A stretch of 64,000 bases of DNA, taken from contig OZ020594.1 in assembly GCA_963971535.1 (NCBI GenBank), forward strand, positions 113,571,474 to 113,635,473. Reading direction: 5' to 3'. This stretch comes from Notolepis coatsorum. Its lineage: Eukaryota > Chordata > Actinopteri > Aulopiformes > Paralepididae. Positions 42,901-53,081 of this stretch are shown piece after piece. The notes below the pieces were generated by a model. It did not search any database. It had not been told where the DNA came from and worked only from the letters and a program-made list of their open reading frames with translations. Numbering within the stretch: the first letter of the stretch is position 1; each line of letters begins with the position of its first letter. A program made the position numbers and the translations under genes.

Positions 42901-43419
42901 TAACAGTATGCAAAAAGGTATAGGCCTACAGTGTAATTCAATTAGCTACGTCGGATAATACAAGGTACTGTATATGCCGAGGGCTGTGCATAATTAGTTT
43001 TTTCCGTCACTGCGTTGAATGTCTTGGTGGTGCCCTGCCCATGGTGCAGTGGTAAATAAAAAAAATACCATATTCGGTTGATACATTTAAACTGGGTCTG
43101 TCTGTTTTCATTATTCTATGATATTTTAAATAACGAAATCAAGAATTTACGCATGCTCGAACGAAGGCCTTCAGGAAATCCGATGTGTTTAATTAGCCAA
43201 TTTCAGGAAAACAGCACTTTCTTTTATTTCCCCCGCTGTAATTTTTTTTCTGCTGAGCGGGGTGGAGCGAGGAGCGCTTGATGCCAAAATGAAGTTGAGC
43301 GCTGGCGGCGCGCTGAGCGGTGTGGCGGCGGGATCAACATGAGCAATTAGCGGAGCGGACCAAGCTTTAAAGAGCGAAGAGCGGATTTCTCACCCGCGCC
43401 GATCCGCTCACATGCCCTG
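39976..43419 (+). mobile_element. Near-intact BED-type hAT element (3444 bp)
   Basis: Termini CAGGCCATGTGAGCGG (39976) and, inverted, CAGGGCATGTGAGCGG (43419), one mismatch in 16, with perfect 8-bp ATGGCAAG at 39968-39975 and 43420-43427. GAGCGG/GAGCGC words crowd both subterminal regions (39985-40100 and 43250-43400), as expected for transposase-binding sites. It encodes one transposase over two exons. About 1 kb of A/T-rich 3' region (42344-43250) has no second gene. Apart from one stop codon this looks young. Confidence 0.9.
40259..42343 (+). pseudogene. hAT transposase with one internal TAG
   Basis: Exon 1 is 40259-40460 (donor AAAG|GTTTGT) and exon 2 is 40563-42343 (acceptor TTTGTTTTAG), joining in phase to give about 660 codons. 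N-terminal BED finger (FQC ... C ... NLKRHIGRKH). RNase H-like core: D in LASDIWTSRRGHSFL (about codon 175), D in VTDSASNMVKAF (about 241), CPIHLLQ (CxxH), an acidic insert (DDDDEVALVVEEGEE), KRWSS, and E in SASAERVFSAAG (about 624) within the C-terminal dimerisation domain. A TAG at 41927-41929 splits the core from the last 137 codons, which stay in frame. Whether the stop is fixed or a sequence error cannot be told here. Confidence 0.9.
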
Positions 43420-43427
43420 ATGGCAAG

Positions 43428-44160
43428 GCTAAATATTTATAGTCTAAAATGTAAAGTTAGAAATTACAATAACCACATGATTGTAATTAATCTGATAAAG
43501 TCTTTTTCAGGTACAAACACTAATAAAAGAAGCGATGTATTGGTCTTTGAAAATTACCAAACAATATGTGGCTATGGTGTGTGGCTATGGTGGAATTGAT
43601 ACGTGTACTGTTTAACCAGGATAAAATTAATCTCCTCTGATACGGGGAAGAGGAGTGTCTGAACCAAACTTCCCCAGTTATCAAACTAGCCACAGAACCG
43701 TGATTGGACGAGCCAGTTGTGAGCGTCATAGGGAGGACGTTTGTGGGAGGCGGGTCCAGCAGGGTTTTAAGGCACTGTGGCAGGAGGAGAAAACACAGAC
43801 GCTGGGAAGACGATCCTGAGAGGAGGAAAACGAGCGCCCCCGCGCTGCGTCGGAGAATCACGGAGACCAGAGTTGCCTTGGCAACCAGCACCAAACCAAG
43901 AGAGGCCTCGTGTTGTCTGGACTCTGGACAACCCGAGACAACCAGAGCCACACCGGAGAACGCTCTGACGGCCGTAGCCGATCAGAACGGGACCAACTGC
44001 CACACCAAAAAAAGACATTAGATAGAAGAAGCAGATCCTGTACTTGTTTGATTCATAGATGTGTTTTATTAAGAATGGAATAAACACCCCATTTGTTTGA
44101 TTCAAACCACCTCGTCTGCGCTTCCTTTCCTACAACAGAACCACATTGAAATGCAAACGA
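43428..44160 (+). mobile_element. LTR-like segment (possible solo LTR)
   Basis: 43609-44137 starts TGTTTAACC and ends CCTACAACA, has GGGTTTTAAGGCACTG (TATA-like) at about 43760 and AATAAAC at about 44080, the layout of an LTR of roughly 530 bp. I find no matching TSD and no second copy, so this is only suggestive. A frame on the minus strand (43520-43951) has no known family. Confidence 0.3.
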
Positions 44161-44236
44161 TGGAGAGTAGAAGGGTACAAACTATACGATCACAGAGACT
44201 AAGATAAGATGAATGGAAGACACATCATTACTCTTC

Positions 44237-44345
44237 GAAGTTGGTTAAGGTTAGAGTTTGTCTTAGAGCGTGACGGCAAGTTCTTCCGACGGTTAAGCTT
44301 AGGCACTCTTTCAAAGTTGGTTAAGGTTAGAGTTTGTCTTAGAGC
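44237..44345 (+). repeat. Direct repeat AAGTTGGTTAAGGTTAGAGT
   Basis: A 32-bp word (AAGTTGGTTAAGGTTAGAGT then TTGTCTTAGAGC) occurs at about 44239 and again at about 44314. The rest of 44160-44520 shows nothing recognisable. Confidence 0.7.
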
Positions 44346-44538
44346 AGGGCGATAGAACACCAGGTAGTTTGCAGGCTGTTCGATGCTGTTGTGTTGTGGT
44401 GCCTAACAAGAAGCTATTTGGATGCAGTCTACTCTGGACAGTGGATATACATCGACAACAGTCTGACTGGGACTGTGGGACAGTGGACATATACACTTTA
44501 TCGACCACGTTTCAACTAAACAAAGTGAGTTAATGCGG

Positions 44539-44564
44539 TCTCTCTCTCTCGCTCTCTCTCGCTC

Positions 44565-44661
<97 letters not shown>

Positions 44662-44667
44662 CTCTCA
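44539..44667 (+). repeat. CT microsatellite
   Basis: About 130 bp of (CT)n with GCTC interruptions at both ends. Confidence 0.95.
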
Positions 44668-44929
44668 ACACAGCGTGTTAATTTCGCCGCGGGTATTGCA
44701 TAATGGATGAATGAATGAATGGTAACTTGTTTAAAATGACAAGATATACATATGTGTTCATTATTGGATTGGTCATACGTGTACTAGTGTAGTATGAATA
44801 AACTCGACATAACGTTGGTAACGTTATGAGTCAGTATTCGCTTGGTCAGCTGTCCGCTTGCCCCCCCCCCCCTGTTCACTTGCCCCCCGCGCCCACCCAA
44901 ATGTAGTTCACACCGGCCGCCACTGGCAC

Positions 44930-45635
44930 CAGCCATCTCCAGTGAAGCTTCTAGCGATCTACAAAGATCTGAATACTGCAGACACAAACCTGGTAGCACT
45001 GGAAGAAGGCACTCGGGCCCAGGCTCTGTCAAATGACTGGTTTGAAGAGCGGAGGTCACGACTGACTGCTTCAAACTTTGCAAAAGTGGTAAACAGAAAA
45101 TCTGCCCCAACAACAACATTTCTGGAGAGTGTTTTTCCGGTTAACATCCATTTGTGCCCCGGCTTTGGAGTATGGGAAAAGGAATGAGGCAAAGGCGAAG
45201 GCCAAATATCTGGAGGTTTATCCCGCCAGACATTTTCATGAGTGTGGTCTTGTTGTCAATTCAGAGTTTGATTTTTTAGGAGCCACACCTGACGGGAAGT
45301 TGTGTGACAATGGCGAGAGTGGGATAGTCAAAGTGAAATGTCCTTATAAGGCAAGAAACTGTTTTATATTGGAGGCTTGCGACAAATTCCCAGATTTCTG
45401 TTTACACGAAGATGAGGGGGGCAGTATTTCATTGAAGAAGACGCACGACTATTATGTGCAAATACAAGGACAACTTATGGTGACAGGCTGCCAATTCTGT
45501 GAATTCATAGTTTTTACGCAGAAAGATATCTTTGTGGAAAGAATATTCCCAGACACACAATTTATGGAAAGATTACTGCACAGACTTGCTGCATTTTTTA
45601 AAGATCATGCTTCTCAGTTCCTAAAAGAAAGGTAG
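44930..45635 (+). pseudogene. YqaJ-like nuclease relic of an ISL2EU-like element
   Basis: Begins HQPSPVKLLAIYKDLNTADT and has RSRLTASNFAKVVNRKS, then a frame break near 45145-45170, then EYGKRNEAKAKAKYLEVYPA, FDFLGATPDGKL, GIVKVKCPYKARN, YYVQIQGQLMVTGCQFCEF and FVERIFPD, ending at TAG 45633-45635. These are the lambda-exonuclease-like YqaJ blocks. The position before VKCP, normally the catalytic Glu of the ExK motif, is Lys, so even the open part should be inactive. The SWIM half expected upstream is absent here but present at 15.1-16.5 kb; I treat them as two relics. Confidence 0.75.
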
Positions 45636-46295
45636 ACCCTTACATTCTCCTTCAGTCTGAGTAGCTGTGCACGTCTGTGTAGCTGTATAACTGAGCTCCG
45701 ATTGGTGGTTGATGACATCCAGAGAGGGATTGATGTTCCTGTGAAGTATCAAAATCATAATCAAATAAATGCACTTTAATTAATAAATCCATGTTGTTCA
45801 TTAATCATAACATTTGGTCTCAGTATTATTTATGTATTGTTGTTGAACTTGCAGTATCATTGGTTCACAAATTAGTACTAGATATGAGCATTTATAACAA
45901 ATGATTAAATGACATCTGATTCGCACATGCAAATGGTGTTTTTAGTTAGTGATTCACATCTTCACTAACACATCACAATATTCAGACAATACCGCCTATA
46001 AGGACTTTGACAATACCCAGTCTTCAGGACTTACAAGTTAGTATTTTCCTGCAGTAGTTCTTTTTTAGATGGGGGAGTAGCAAGGTGGTTGTCAGGATCA
46101 AGCAGGTATCTTTTCCTTGGCAATGGACGCACCGACTTACATGTGGTCCAGCTTTTATAGGGTCTGGATATTGCACAGTAGGTCCATCCCCGCCAACAAA
46201 ATGCTATAAGGTGAGATAGGCATGACAGAGAAGAGAAAGTGGATCACAGATATTGTAAGGCATTCAGGTTACTCATGCTAGCTGATTGAAAACTG
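45636..46295. other. Spacer after the YqaJ relic
   Basis: Has AATAAA (near 45766) that could be the relic's poly(A) signal. No other gene, repeat or RNA seen. Confidence 0.5.
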
Positions 46296-46352
46296 TATTA
46301 ACAGATTGCAGAATGGGTACAATACAGTACAGCTCAATACACACAATAGTTA
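46296..46352 (-). mobile_element. Short CATT-family LINE end
   Basis: AACAGATTGCAGAATGGGTA and onward to ACACACAATAGTTAA match the minus-strand LINE ends at 12585 and 22508. Only about 57 bp remain and the CATT tail is missing. Confidence 0.7.
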
Positions 46353-46439
46353 ATTTTTAAAAAAATTTCCAACTGTGTTTTAGGCTTCGGAAAATTTATA
46401 AAACGCGCTCCCTTTAGTCTTTCTGGATATCTCTGGTCA

Positions 46440-47104
46440 TTATTGCACGTTCCCCAAGCACATCTAAGAACCATTTTTCAACAATGCGGGACTGGCTGCC
46501 TGACTGTGTGAGACCTAATGGCGACTCTATTTCAAGGGGCGCGGCCTTAAGAAATCGGGCAATTTTATTGGGTATTATTCTCTGCGTGATTGACAGCGGG
46601 GAAAGGTCTATTGGAATATTATTTTTGGAATACTCCCGATCACAGGTAAGGACTATCTGACGTCAATTCTGGCTTGATCGTGCAATGCTTTTATACCGAT
46701 CAGGCTGATAAGCCTTTTTAGTGTTCAATACGAATGCCGTTACTGGCAATCAAATAATCAGAAACGAGAGATGAAACATAATACCTATTATTTACATTTG
46801 ATTTGGGACTAGTAGCGTGTCCAGGCAAGAAACGGAAACGCTTATAGTAGAATTGACGCATAAGGCTATTACTCAGCCTTTCAGGAATTTCACCAGACCA
46901 CACTAAAACTATACTTATATTCACCACGGTATAACACGGGAACATATGGATGAAAGAATTTATTCTTTTTTACATATTGAACGATAGATGTCAAATGGGC
47001 CATAGTATTGTATCCATAGCTATAATATAGAATATAGCTCTACAAACAAGGTGACACACTCCTATCTTTTAAAGCGTGGCATTGCTACAACGGGACCCGT
47101 CTAA
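46440..47104. mobile_element. PiggyBac-like dispersed repeat
   Basis: Shares ordered blocks with 63330-63890: a CAGGTAAGGACT donor-like word; ACTAAAACTATACT then CGGTATAA; and ATCCATAGCTATAATATA. Its right end reads CGGTCAATGAG then TTAA (47102-47105), fitting a piggyBac terminus at a TTAA target. No transposase coding region is visible. Confidence 0.4.
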
Positions 47105-47105
47105 T

Positions 47106-47778
47106 CCCTGGCGGTCAATGAGTTAATGTTAACGTTAGTTGGGTATAGCTAGTATGATAGTCCAGAGAAAACAAAGTTATTTAGTTAGCTTGCTAGCTAT
47201 CGTTGGTATAGCTATTTAGCTAATGTTGATAGCATTGAATAGCATCAACGCTAGCTGGCTGGCTACAATGAATTCTCACAAGCTGGCATCGTAAATCTCA
47301 ACACCAGCCATGGGAATACTATTTACTAAATTATGGAGGCTTTTTAAATCATCAAGGTAAGAGAGGATTTGTCATGATCAACTGAAGGTGTATGCTATGG
47401 AACAGTCTATGTGCTTGGCTACTTAGCTAGCTTATTTGGGTTTTCAGAAAAAGGCCTGCTCTATGTCGCTAATCTCTAGCTAGTATCGTATTGTGTATTT
47501 CATCACAGTAGCCACCCGGTGTTTAATAAACACTTCTAGCCTTAAATGACACACACACGTTGACTCAGTGCATGTGTGTGTGTTCCTGTGGGTCGCTCAT
47601 CGCATGTGTGTGTGTGTTAATCTGATTACAAATAAAGACTTATACGTATACGTACTGTATAGTGCAAAATAAATCATTCCAGCAAAGTAGGCTTTGTCAA
47701 TACTGAACGACTGCACGCTTGTCAAGAACCAATCGCACAGTATACTGATATGTATATGCCGCTGATCCTATGCTCTCT
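47106..47778. other. Spacer with GCTAGC words and GT microsatellite
   Basis: Rich in TTAGCTAGC-type words, with short (AC)n/(GT)n runs at 47550-47620. No gene seen. Confidence 0.5.
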
Positions 47779-47860
47779 CCTTTCAGAGAGAGATGACAGG
47801 TGACAGAACCTATAGGTTTGGAAATACCGGATCTGTCACCTGTCATCTCTCTTTGAAAGG
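47779..47860. ncRNA. 82-bp hairpin, miRNA-like shape or tiny palindrome
   Basis: CCTTTCAGAGAGAGATGACA and onward to GGTGACAGA pair with TCTGTCACCTGTCATCTCTC then TTTGAAAGG, a 29-bp stem with one mismatch and a loop of about 24 nt. The size fits a microRNA precursor, but near-perfect pairing is also typical of a young palindromic MITE. I do not recognise a known mature miRNA. Confidence 0.35.
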
Positions 47861-48007
47861 TCCCTGTGGCTAAAACCCTGAGTGCGCTCAGAACTTGTAG
47901 GTGTGGAGCAGAGAAGAGAATAGAGGAGAGGATAGGTTGTAAATATGCGTTCTATGGGTACGGCCTGGGTAGCCAGCATCTAACTGTTCTAACAGCAATA
48001 TATAATC

Positions 48008-48457
48008 TAGGGCTGACCCCTATTAGTCGAATAGTCGAATTAATTAATAATTTATTTTATTTTATTCGTATCATTCTTTCCAAAAGAAAAGAGGCCTAGA
48101 AGCGTGGCTAACGCTAATGGCAGGCATACTAGAGGCTAACTGCCTAAGAAAACAGGCACAGAGGCACTGAAAGAGGATTTCACCCATCTAATGAACACAC
48201 TAGACTAGACAAATATCAAGATGTATCCATCAGTGGACCAATTGCATGCTTTTGCAGAGGACAAGAAGCCTTCCGTCGACTCCTTCAGACATTAAGCACC
48301 CCCACAGCCCAAATGGAATGATTTTTTTTTTTTTTTTATATATATATATATTTTTTTTTCATCTTTTTTTTTTTTTTTTTTTGACTAATAGTCGACTACC
48401 GGCTAATTTCGGCCAATCAAAGTCGACTATCCAAACCCTTAGTCGGGGACAGCCTTA
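48008..48457. mobile_element. hAT MITE, 450 bp
   Basis: Termini TAGGGCTGACCCC and, inverted, TAAGGCTGTCCCC, with TAGTCGA words inside both ends. Flanked by 8-bp ATATAATC (48000-48007 and 48458-48465). The core has homopolymer T and (TA)n near 48320-48385. No coding capacity. Confidence 0.85.
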
Positions 48458-48479
48458 ATATAATCCATTTCAGAAGCAA

Positions 48480-48719
48480 AACGCACGCAATAAGTTATAA
48501 TAATAATAATTATTATTGAAAGGTTCTGGGTTTATAAAGTCTATTTGGGGGCAATTGACCAATGGTTTGCTTTCAACCCATGAACTCCTTCCTCTCTCAC
48601 CTTTTTATATATTTTTATTTGATCTACTAAAACTGTATTGTATTATATTGTTTGTTTTGTAAAGTGTCTTTGAGCATTAGGAAACGTGCTATATAAATCT
48701 GATGTATTATTATTATTAG
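48480..48719 (+). mobile_element. L2-like LINE/SINE 3' tail
   Basis: TTTGTAAAGTGTCTTTGAGC ... GTGCTATATAAATCTGATG then (TTA)n is the conserved L2-type 3' stem-loop and tail, as at 21690. No coding part remains; a separate TAA/ATT run is at 48497-48520. Confidence 0.7.
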
Positions 48720-48725
48720 GAATGG

Positions 48726-49669
48726 TGTTACGTTCTGGTTGCTGACTGCTGTCTGGAACCACTGTAGTAGAATTCCAGCCAAACTGTGTTTATTGTACTG
48801 TATACCATGAAGCACAGAATGGCGAAAACACAGAGGTAAAATACATACACTTTTCTTCCCCCGCTCCTAAAGTACAAGAAACGAGACACACCTCTGATTT
48901 AGTAATGCAGCTGCTGATTCAGGCTTCCTCTAATCTCTGTGGAGGGGGGTTGAAACAGGCAGACGCTTATTGAGTAAGAGATAGTGTCTCGTTTGATCCT
49001 TCCTGGGAAAGTCAATAACATGGGTGATTTTACAACCCAGGGCCCTAGGCCCATCTGGTCCAACAAAGAAACTGCCATGGGAGATGCCAGTTTGTCTCTG
49101 CTGAAACAAAAGAGCAGTAAGATCAAAGAAAAGACCATTTGAAACCACATCGTGACGTAATTCGATGTAAAACGTCACGATAAGGAGTTAGCCAATGAGA
49201 GTTGAGAGTAAGTGTCCTCCAATAGGAACACTCGAGGAGAGGTTGGAAAACGCCCGCTTGCCGTAACATTAGAGGCGGAGCCTAAATTTGATATTAGCAG
49301 ACTCCGTGCTAGTAGAGACACAACAACACACCCGAACAGAGACCCAGGAAGCAACAAAGAACACACACCCTTTTTCTCCACAACAGACTGAGGAAACCAC
49401 GCAGCAGAGAGACGGCCGCAAAAACCTACCATCTGAAGAAGCCGAGACGAGACATGCCCATAGATATTGAATATTTAGCCTAAAGTCTGGTGAACCTCGG
49501 CATAGTGAGGTCTTCCATCAGGTTTTATTGCAATTGTTCTTTCAAATCTTTGATTTGTATTGATTGAAATCCTTTTTATTAAACACGGATTCTTCAAACT
49601 GCTCGGAACTCGATTTCTTCAACCGCCGCGCCGTGTTCTCTGAAGGTGTACGGGCAGAAAACCATCACA
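48726..49669 (+). mobile_element. LTR-like segment (possible solo LTR)
   Basis: Starts TGTTACG and ends CCATCACA, with ATTAAA near 49578 as a possible poly(A) signal and a GACTCCGTGC-rich leader-like region before it. No convincing TSD and no paired copy, so only tentative. No ORF with a known family. Confidence 0.3.
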
Positions 49670-49789
49670 TACATGGTTATCTGCATTTGTAGCTCAGTAG
49701 TACTTCAAAGAGCTTTATAAGGTTTAAAAACAACGCAGAGTACGAAGATTAAGCTAGGAAGTTACTACACCACCCACCATTCTGTCATC

Positions 49790-50155
49790 TGTCACTTGGC
49801 TACTGTCACCTGTCTCCCCTGTCACTTAGTGCTGTCACTTAGGGTATGGTTCCTGATTGGCTGTCACAGGGGTGTGTGTGGAATGTTAGAATGTGGTGTC
49901 TATTTAACCTTCCTATCTTCTGCTTGATATCCGTCAGGTCTTCATTATAGCGTTCGGAGATAACGCGGGCGGTTCCGGTTCTGGACCACCACTAAGCTCC
50001 ATTATCTTATCCCCTCTTCTTCCTGCCACTCGGCATTGTATCCTAGTATTACTCTTTGTGTTCTTTACTATTAAAACGAACCTGCTTAAGAGTACACTCT
50101 CTCCGTCTCTGTGATTGCATACCACAATTGGAACTCACCTACCTCCATCCTGACA
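49790..50155 (+). mobile_element. Second LTR-like segment
   Basis: About 366 bp starting TGTCATCTGTCACTTGG and ending CATCCTGACA. It contains TATTTAACC (about 49901) and an ATTAAAA (about 50070), in the order expected of a short LTR. TSD not found. Confidence 0.25.
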
Positions 50156-50369
50156 GAATGGTAGTTTTTTTTTTTTTTTTTTTTTTAATGTTTCTCATCT
50201 GGGTGAGAGTTTCTTATCTGGGTAAGAGTGCTCTCGACCACTCTTAGAATTTGGTCTTGCCTGAGAGAAAAGCAACAATAAGAAAACATTGCTGAATCCC
50301 AGGTAAGAACAAAATAAGAGGAAATGCTATAGAATGAAATCTGATCTTATATTGCTTCATGAATGAGGC

Positions 50370-50850
50370 CCAATCATCTCCCATGACCTCAAGTGGGAGC
50401 TGAACATCAAAGCACAGCAGAGGATGTACATCCTGCGGCAGCTGAAGAAATTCAACCTGCCAAAGACGATGATGGTGCACTTTTACACAGCCATCATTGA
50501 GTCCATCCTCACCTCCTCCATCACAGTATGGTATGCTGCAGCCACGGCCAAGGACAAAGGCAGGCTGCAGCGTGTCATCCACTCTGCTGAGAAGGTGATC
50601 GGCTGCAATCTGCCATCTCTCCAGGACCTGTACGCCTCTCCAGAACTCGGAAGCGTGCAGGTAAGATTGTGGCCGACCCCTACCACCCCGGTCACAACTT
50701 GTTTGAGTCACTCCCCTCTGGCAGGAGGCTGTGGTCCACCAGGGCCAAAACCTCACCCCACAACAACAGTTTCTTCCCCTCTGCAGTGAGCCTCATCAAC
50801 AAGGCTCGGGAGTCGGGACCCTCACTGACACCCACTGTGTTACATTAACA
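50370..50850 (+). pseudogene. L2/CR1-like LINE RT C-terminal fragment
   Basis: Reads WELNIKAQQRMYILRQLKKF, NLPKTMMVHFYTAIIESILT, SSITVWYAAATAKDKGRLQR and IHSAEKVIGCNLPSLQDLYA, then a frame break near 50660, then ADPYHPGHNLFESLPSGRRL and NNSFFPSAVSLINKA. These are the thumb and tail of a fish L2/CR1-type LINE. 3'UTR-like sequence continues to about 51050. 5'-truncated. Confidence 0.8.
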
Positions 50851-51054
50851 CACCCTACTGGACTATATACTTGCCCACCGCATTGTTACTCATCCTAAAT
50901 TAGTGTATATAATTGACCACATCTGCCCAGTTGTACAGCCCTGGCCCATTCCTATTTTATTTGTTACTTATAATTGTACTATATTCTATTGTGCTATATT
51001 TAATTTAGTTTATATCCCATATAATTTTATTCAACCTCTTATTTACTGATTCTG

Positions 51055-51268
51055 ATGTAACTCTAACCAGTTCATTAATTAGTCTCTCCATCTATGTAAC
51101 TAACCAGTTCATTAATCTCTCATCTATGTAACTCTAACCAGTTCATTAGTCTCATCTATGTAACTCTAACCAGTTCATTAATCTCTCATCTATGTAACTC
51201 TAACCAGTTAATTAGTCTCTCATCTATGTAACTCTAACCAGTTCATTAGTCTCACATCTATGTAACAA
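51055..51268 (+). repeat. 34-bp tandem repeat, six copies
   Basis: Units of ATGTAACTCTAACCAGTTCA then TTAATCTCTCATCT with small deletions. Lies in the tail of the LINE fragment. Confidence 0.9.
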
Positions 51269-51406
51269 ACTTCAGTGATCATTTCCTTGTCTTGCTGCAC
51301 CGTCCTGCTCCTGAGAGGCAACAGACAATCTATTTAAAAAAAAAAAGCTGACATACGATGGCCTCTCCCTGTTATATCTCAATGTGTTTTACACAAGGTC
51401 ACTGAT

Positions 51407-51586
51407 TGTGAGGATTGGCCCGTTGCCGCCGCACGCTTCAAGGTCAAGGTACCAATTACCGTCGCGCACCTGATGTGTGTTGTAATCAGCTCACTGTAGG
51501 CCTTCATATACTCTGGGTTTCCTAACGTTCATTGTCGGGTCGTTTTGGATTTCCACTGGCTGCTGCTTGTTTTCCCCGTGTTGTAC
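51407..51586 (+). repeat. LTR C 5', left part
   Basis: Matches the start of the 3' LTR at 61168 with few changes, up to GTGTTGTAC, where the nested element entered (TSD TGTAC, 51582-51586). Confidence 0.9.
51505..51543 (+). promoter_or_regulatory. TATA box and self-primer, LTR C
   Basis: CATATACTC at about 51505 stands some 29 bp before GTCGGGTCGT (51534-51543), the exact reverse complement of ACGACCCGAC after the LTR (56793-56802). In the 3' LTR the decamer has decayed to GTAGGGTCAT (61295-61304). Confidence 0.7.
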
Positions 51587-53081
51587 TGTGAGGTTCGCCT
51601 TTCCCTGGACCTTTAATTCCCTGTCTCCTCACTTCTCCAGCCCCCACCCTCGCGCTCGTTTAGCCTCGTCTGCTCTTCAGCAGCTCACACCCTTGGACTA
51701 TCTGTCAGTATCTGTTTGATTGGTTCGTGCCGAACACACTCTTCTAGTTCAAGTATCAATTACCTTCACGCACCTGATGTGTATTCTAATTAGCGCCCCT
51801 GTTGGGCTTTAAATACCTCGCTCTTCCCCTCAGTCCTGGTCGGGTCGTTCCGTATCATATCTCTATCACCAAACTCCTTCGGGAGGTTCTCTGTCTGTAG
51901 GCTCCTACGGGAGTTTCTGTTTCTGTCTGTATGCTGTTTTATCTCCGGCGTGAGACGAGGTGCAAGCTTTGGCCACCTGTCGCCGTTTGCCTGGAGGGAG
52001 ACATTGTACTGCGCTCTCTAATCCTCTACGGGAGGTATTCCAGTGTTCCACTCCAGACCTCCGCGCCAGATGCGCTCAAGCCTTCGCCACCTGTCGCCGT
52101 TTGCCTGGAGGGAGACACTGTACTGCGCTCTCTAATCCTCTACGGGAGGTATTCCAGTGTTCCACTTCAGACCTCCGCGCAGCAGACGCGCACCACTCAG
52201 ACCTCCGCGCAGCAGACGCGCACCACTCAGACCTCCGCGCCAGATGCGCTCTCCGTACCGGCGCGTACTCCAAGCAGACGCGCACCACTCAGACCTCCGC
52301 GCCAGATGCGCTCTCCGAGCCGGCGCGCTCTCCTCCAGACGTTTAGCCTGCGCGCGCCTACTCCATCCCTGTAAGCAGCTCTGACCCTCGCCCTGTTCCA
52401 AGGCCAGAACCCTGTTTTCTCTGTCCCTGTCCCCAGCCCGCCTCCGCGGGCCTCTGTCCCTGTTTTCCCCTCTCTAGTCCCCTAGTCCTCCCTGTCCAGT
52501 CCTTCTAGTCCTCCTAGTCCTCCCTGTCCAGTCCTTCTAGTCCTCCTAGTCCTCCCTGTCCCCAGCCCGCCTCCGCGGGCCTCTGTCCCTGTTTCCCCTC
52601 TCTAGTCCTCTTAGTCCTCCCTGTCCCCAGCCCGCCTCCGCGGGCCTCTGTCCCTGTTTCCCCTCTCTAGTCCTCCTAGTCCTCCCTGTCCCCAGCCCGC
52701 CTCCGCGGGCCTCTGTCCCTGTTTTCCCCTCTCTAGTCCTCCTAGTCCTCCCTGTCCCCAGCCCGCCTCCGCGGGCCTCTGTCCCTGTTTCCCCTCTCTA
52801 GTTCCTCCTAGTCCTCCCTGTCCAGTCCTCCTAGTCCTCCCTGCTCCTGCCCTGTTCCCTTGCCCTGGCCCTGTCCGTTAGCCTTTCCCTTAGCCTTCCC
52901 CTTAGCCAGCTCGCCTCTTAAAGGCACTGTGCCTTTTTCCCAATTCTTGTTTTCCTGTGATTTGTGTTCTCCCTTAAAGGGACAGTGCCGTTTTCTGTTG
53001 TTTTCAATAAATGCCCAGTTCTTGGCTTACTCTCATACCTGTCTTGTGTTGTGCGATTGGGGTCGGTTACAAACCATAACA
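51587..53081 (+). repeat. LTR B 5' (1495 bp)
   Basis: Contains a 110-bp duplication (TTTGCCTGGAGGGAGACA at about 51984 and 52099) absent from the 3' LTR, about 30-bp CAGACCTCCGCGCAGCAGAC repeats and five 65-bp units with CCCGCCTCCGCGGGCCTCTG. Poly(A) signal AATAAA 53006-53011. Arg/Ala/Pro-rich frames on both strands are repeat-born. Confidence 0.9.
51808..51848 (+). promoter_or_regulatory. TATA box and self-primer, LTR B
   Basis: TTTAAATAC (51808-51816) is about 28 bp before CTGGTCGGGTCGT (51836-51848), a 13-nt exact reverse complement of ACGACCCGACCAG at 53084-53096 just inside the element. The 3' LTR keeps the same 13-mer at 55104-55116. Confidence 0.75.

Noticed and set aside
43609..44137. 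Firm call of a solo LTR
   Set aside because: TATA-like and AATAAA signals fit, but no TSD and no second copy in the window; kept only as low-confidence.
44784..45192. Minus-strand frames opposite the YqaJ relic
   Set aside because: Antisense shadows; the plus strand carries the recognisable motifs.
51931..52401. Arg/Ala/Pro-rich frames in LTR B
   Set aside because: Born of the CAGACCTCCGCG and CCGCGGG repeats; open on both strands and altered by copy-number changes between LTRs.
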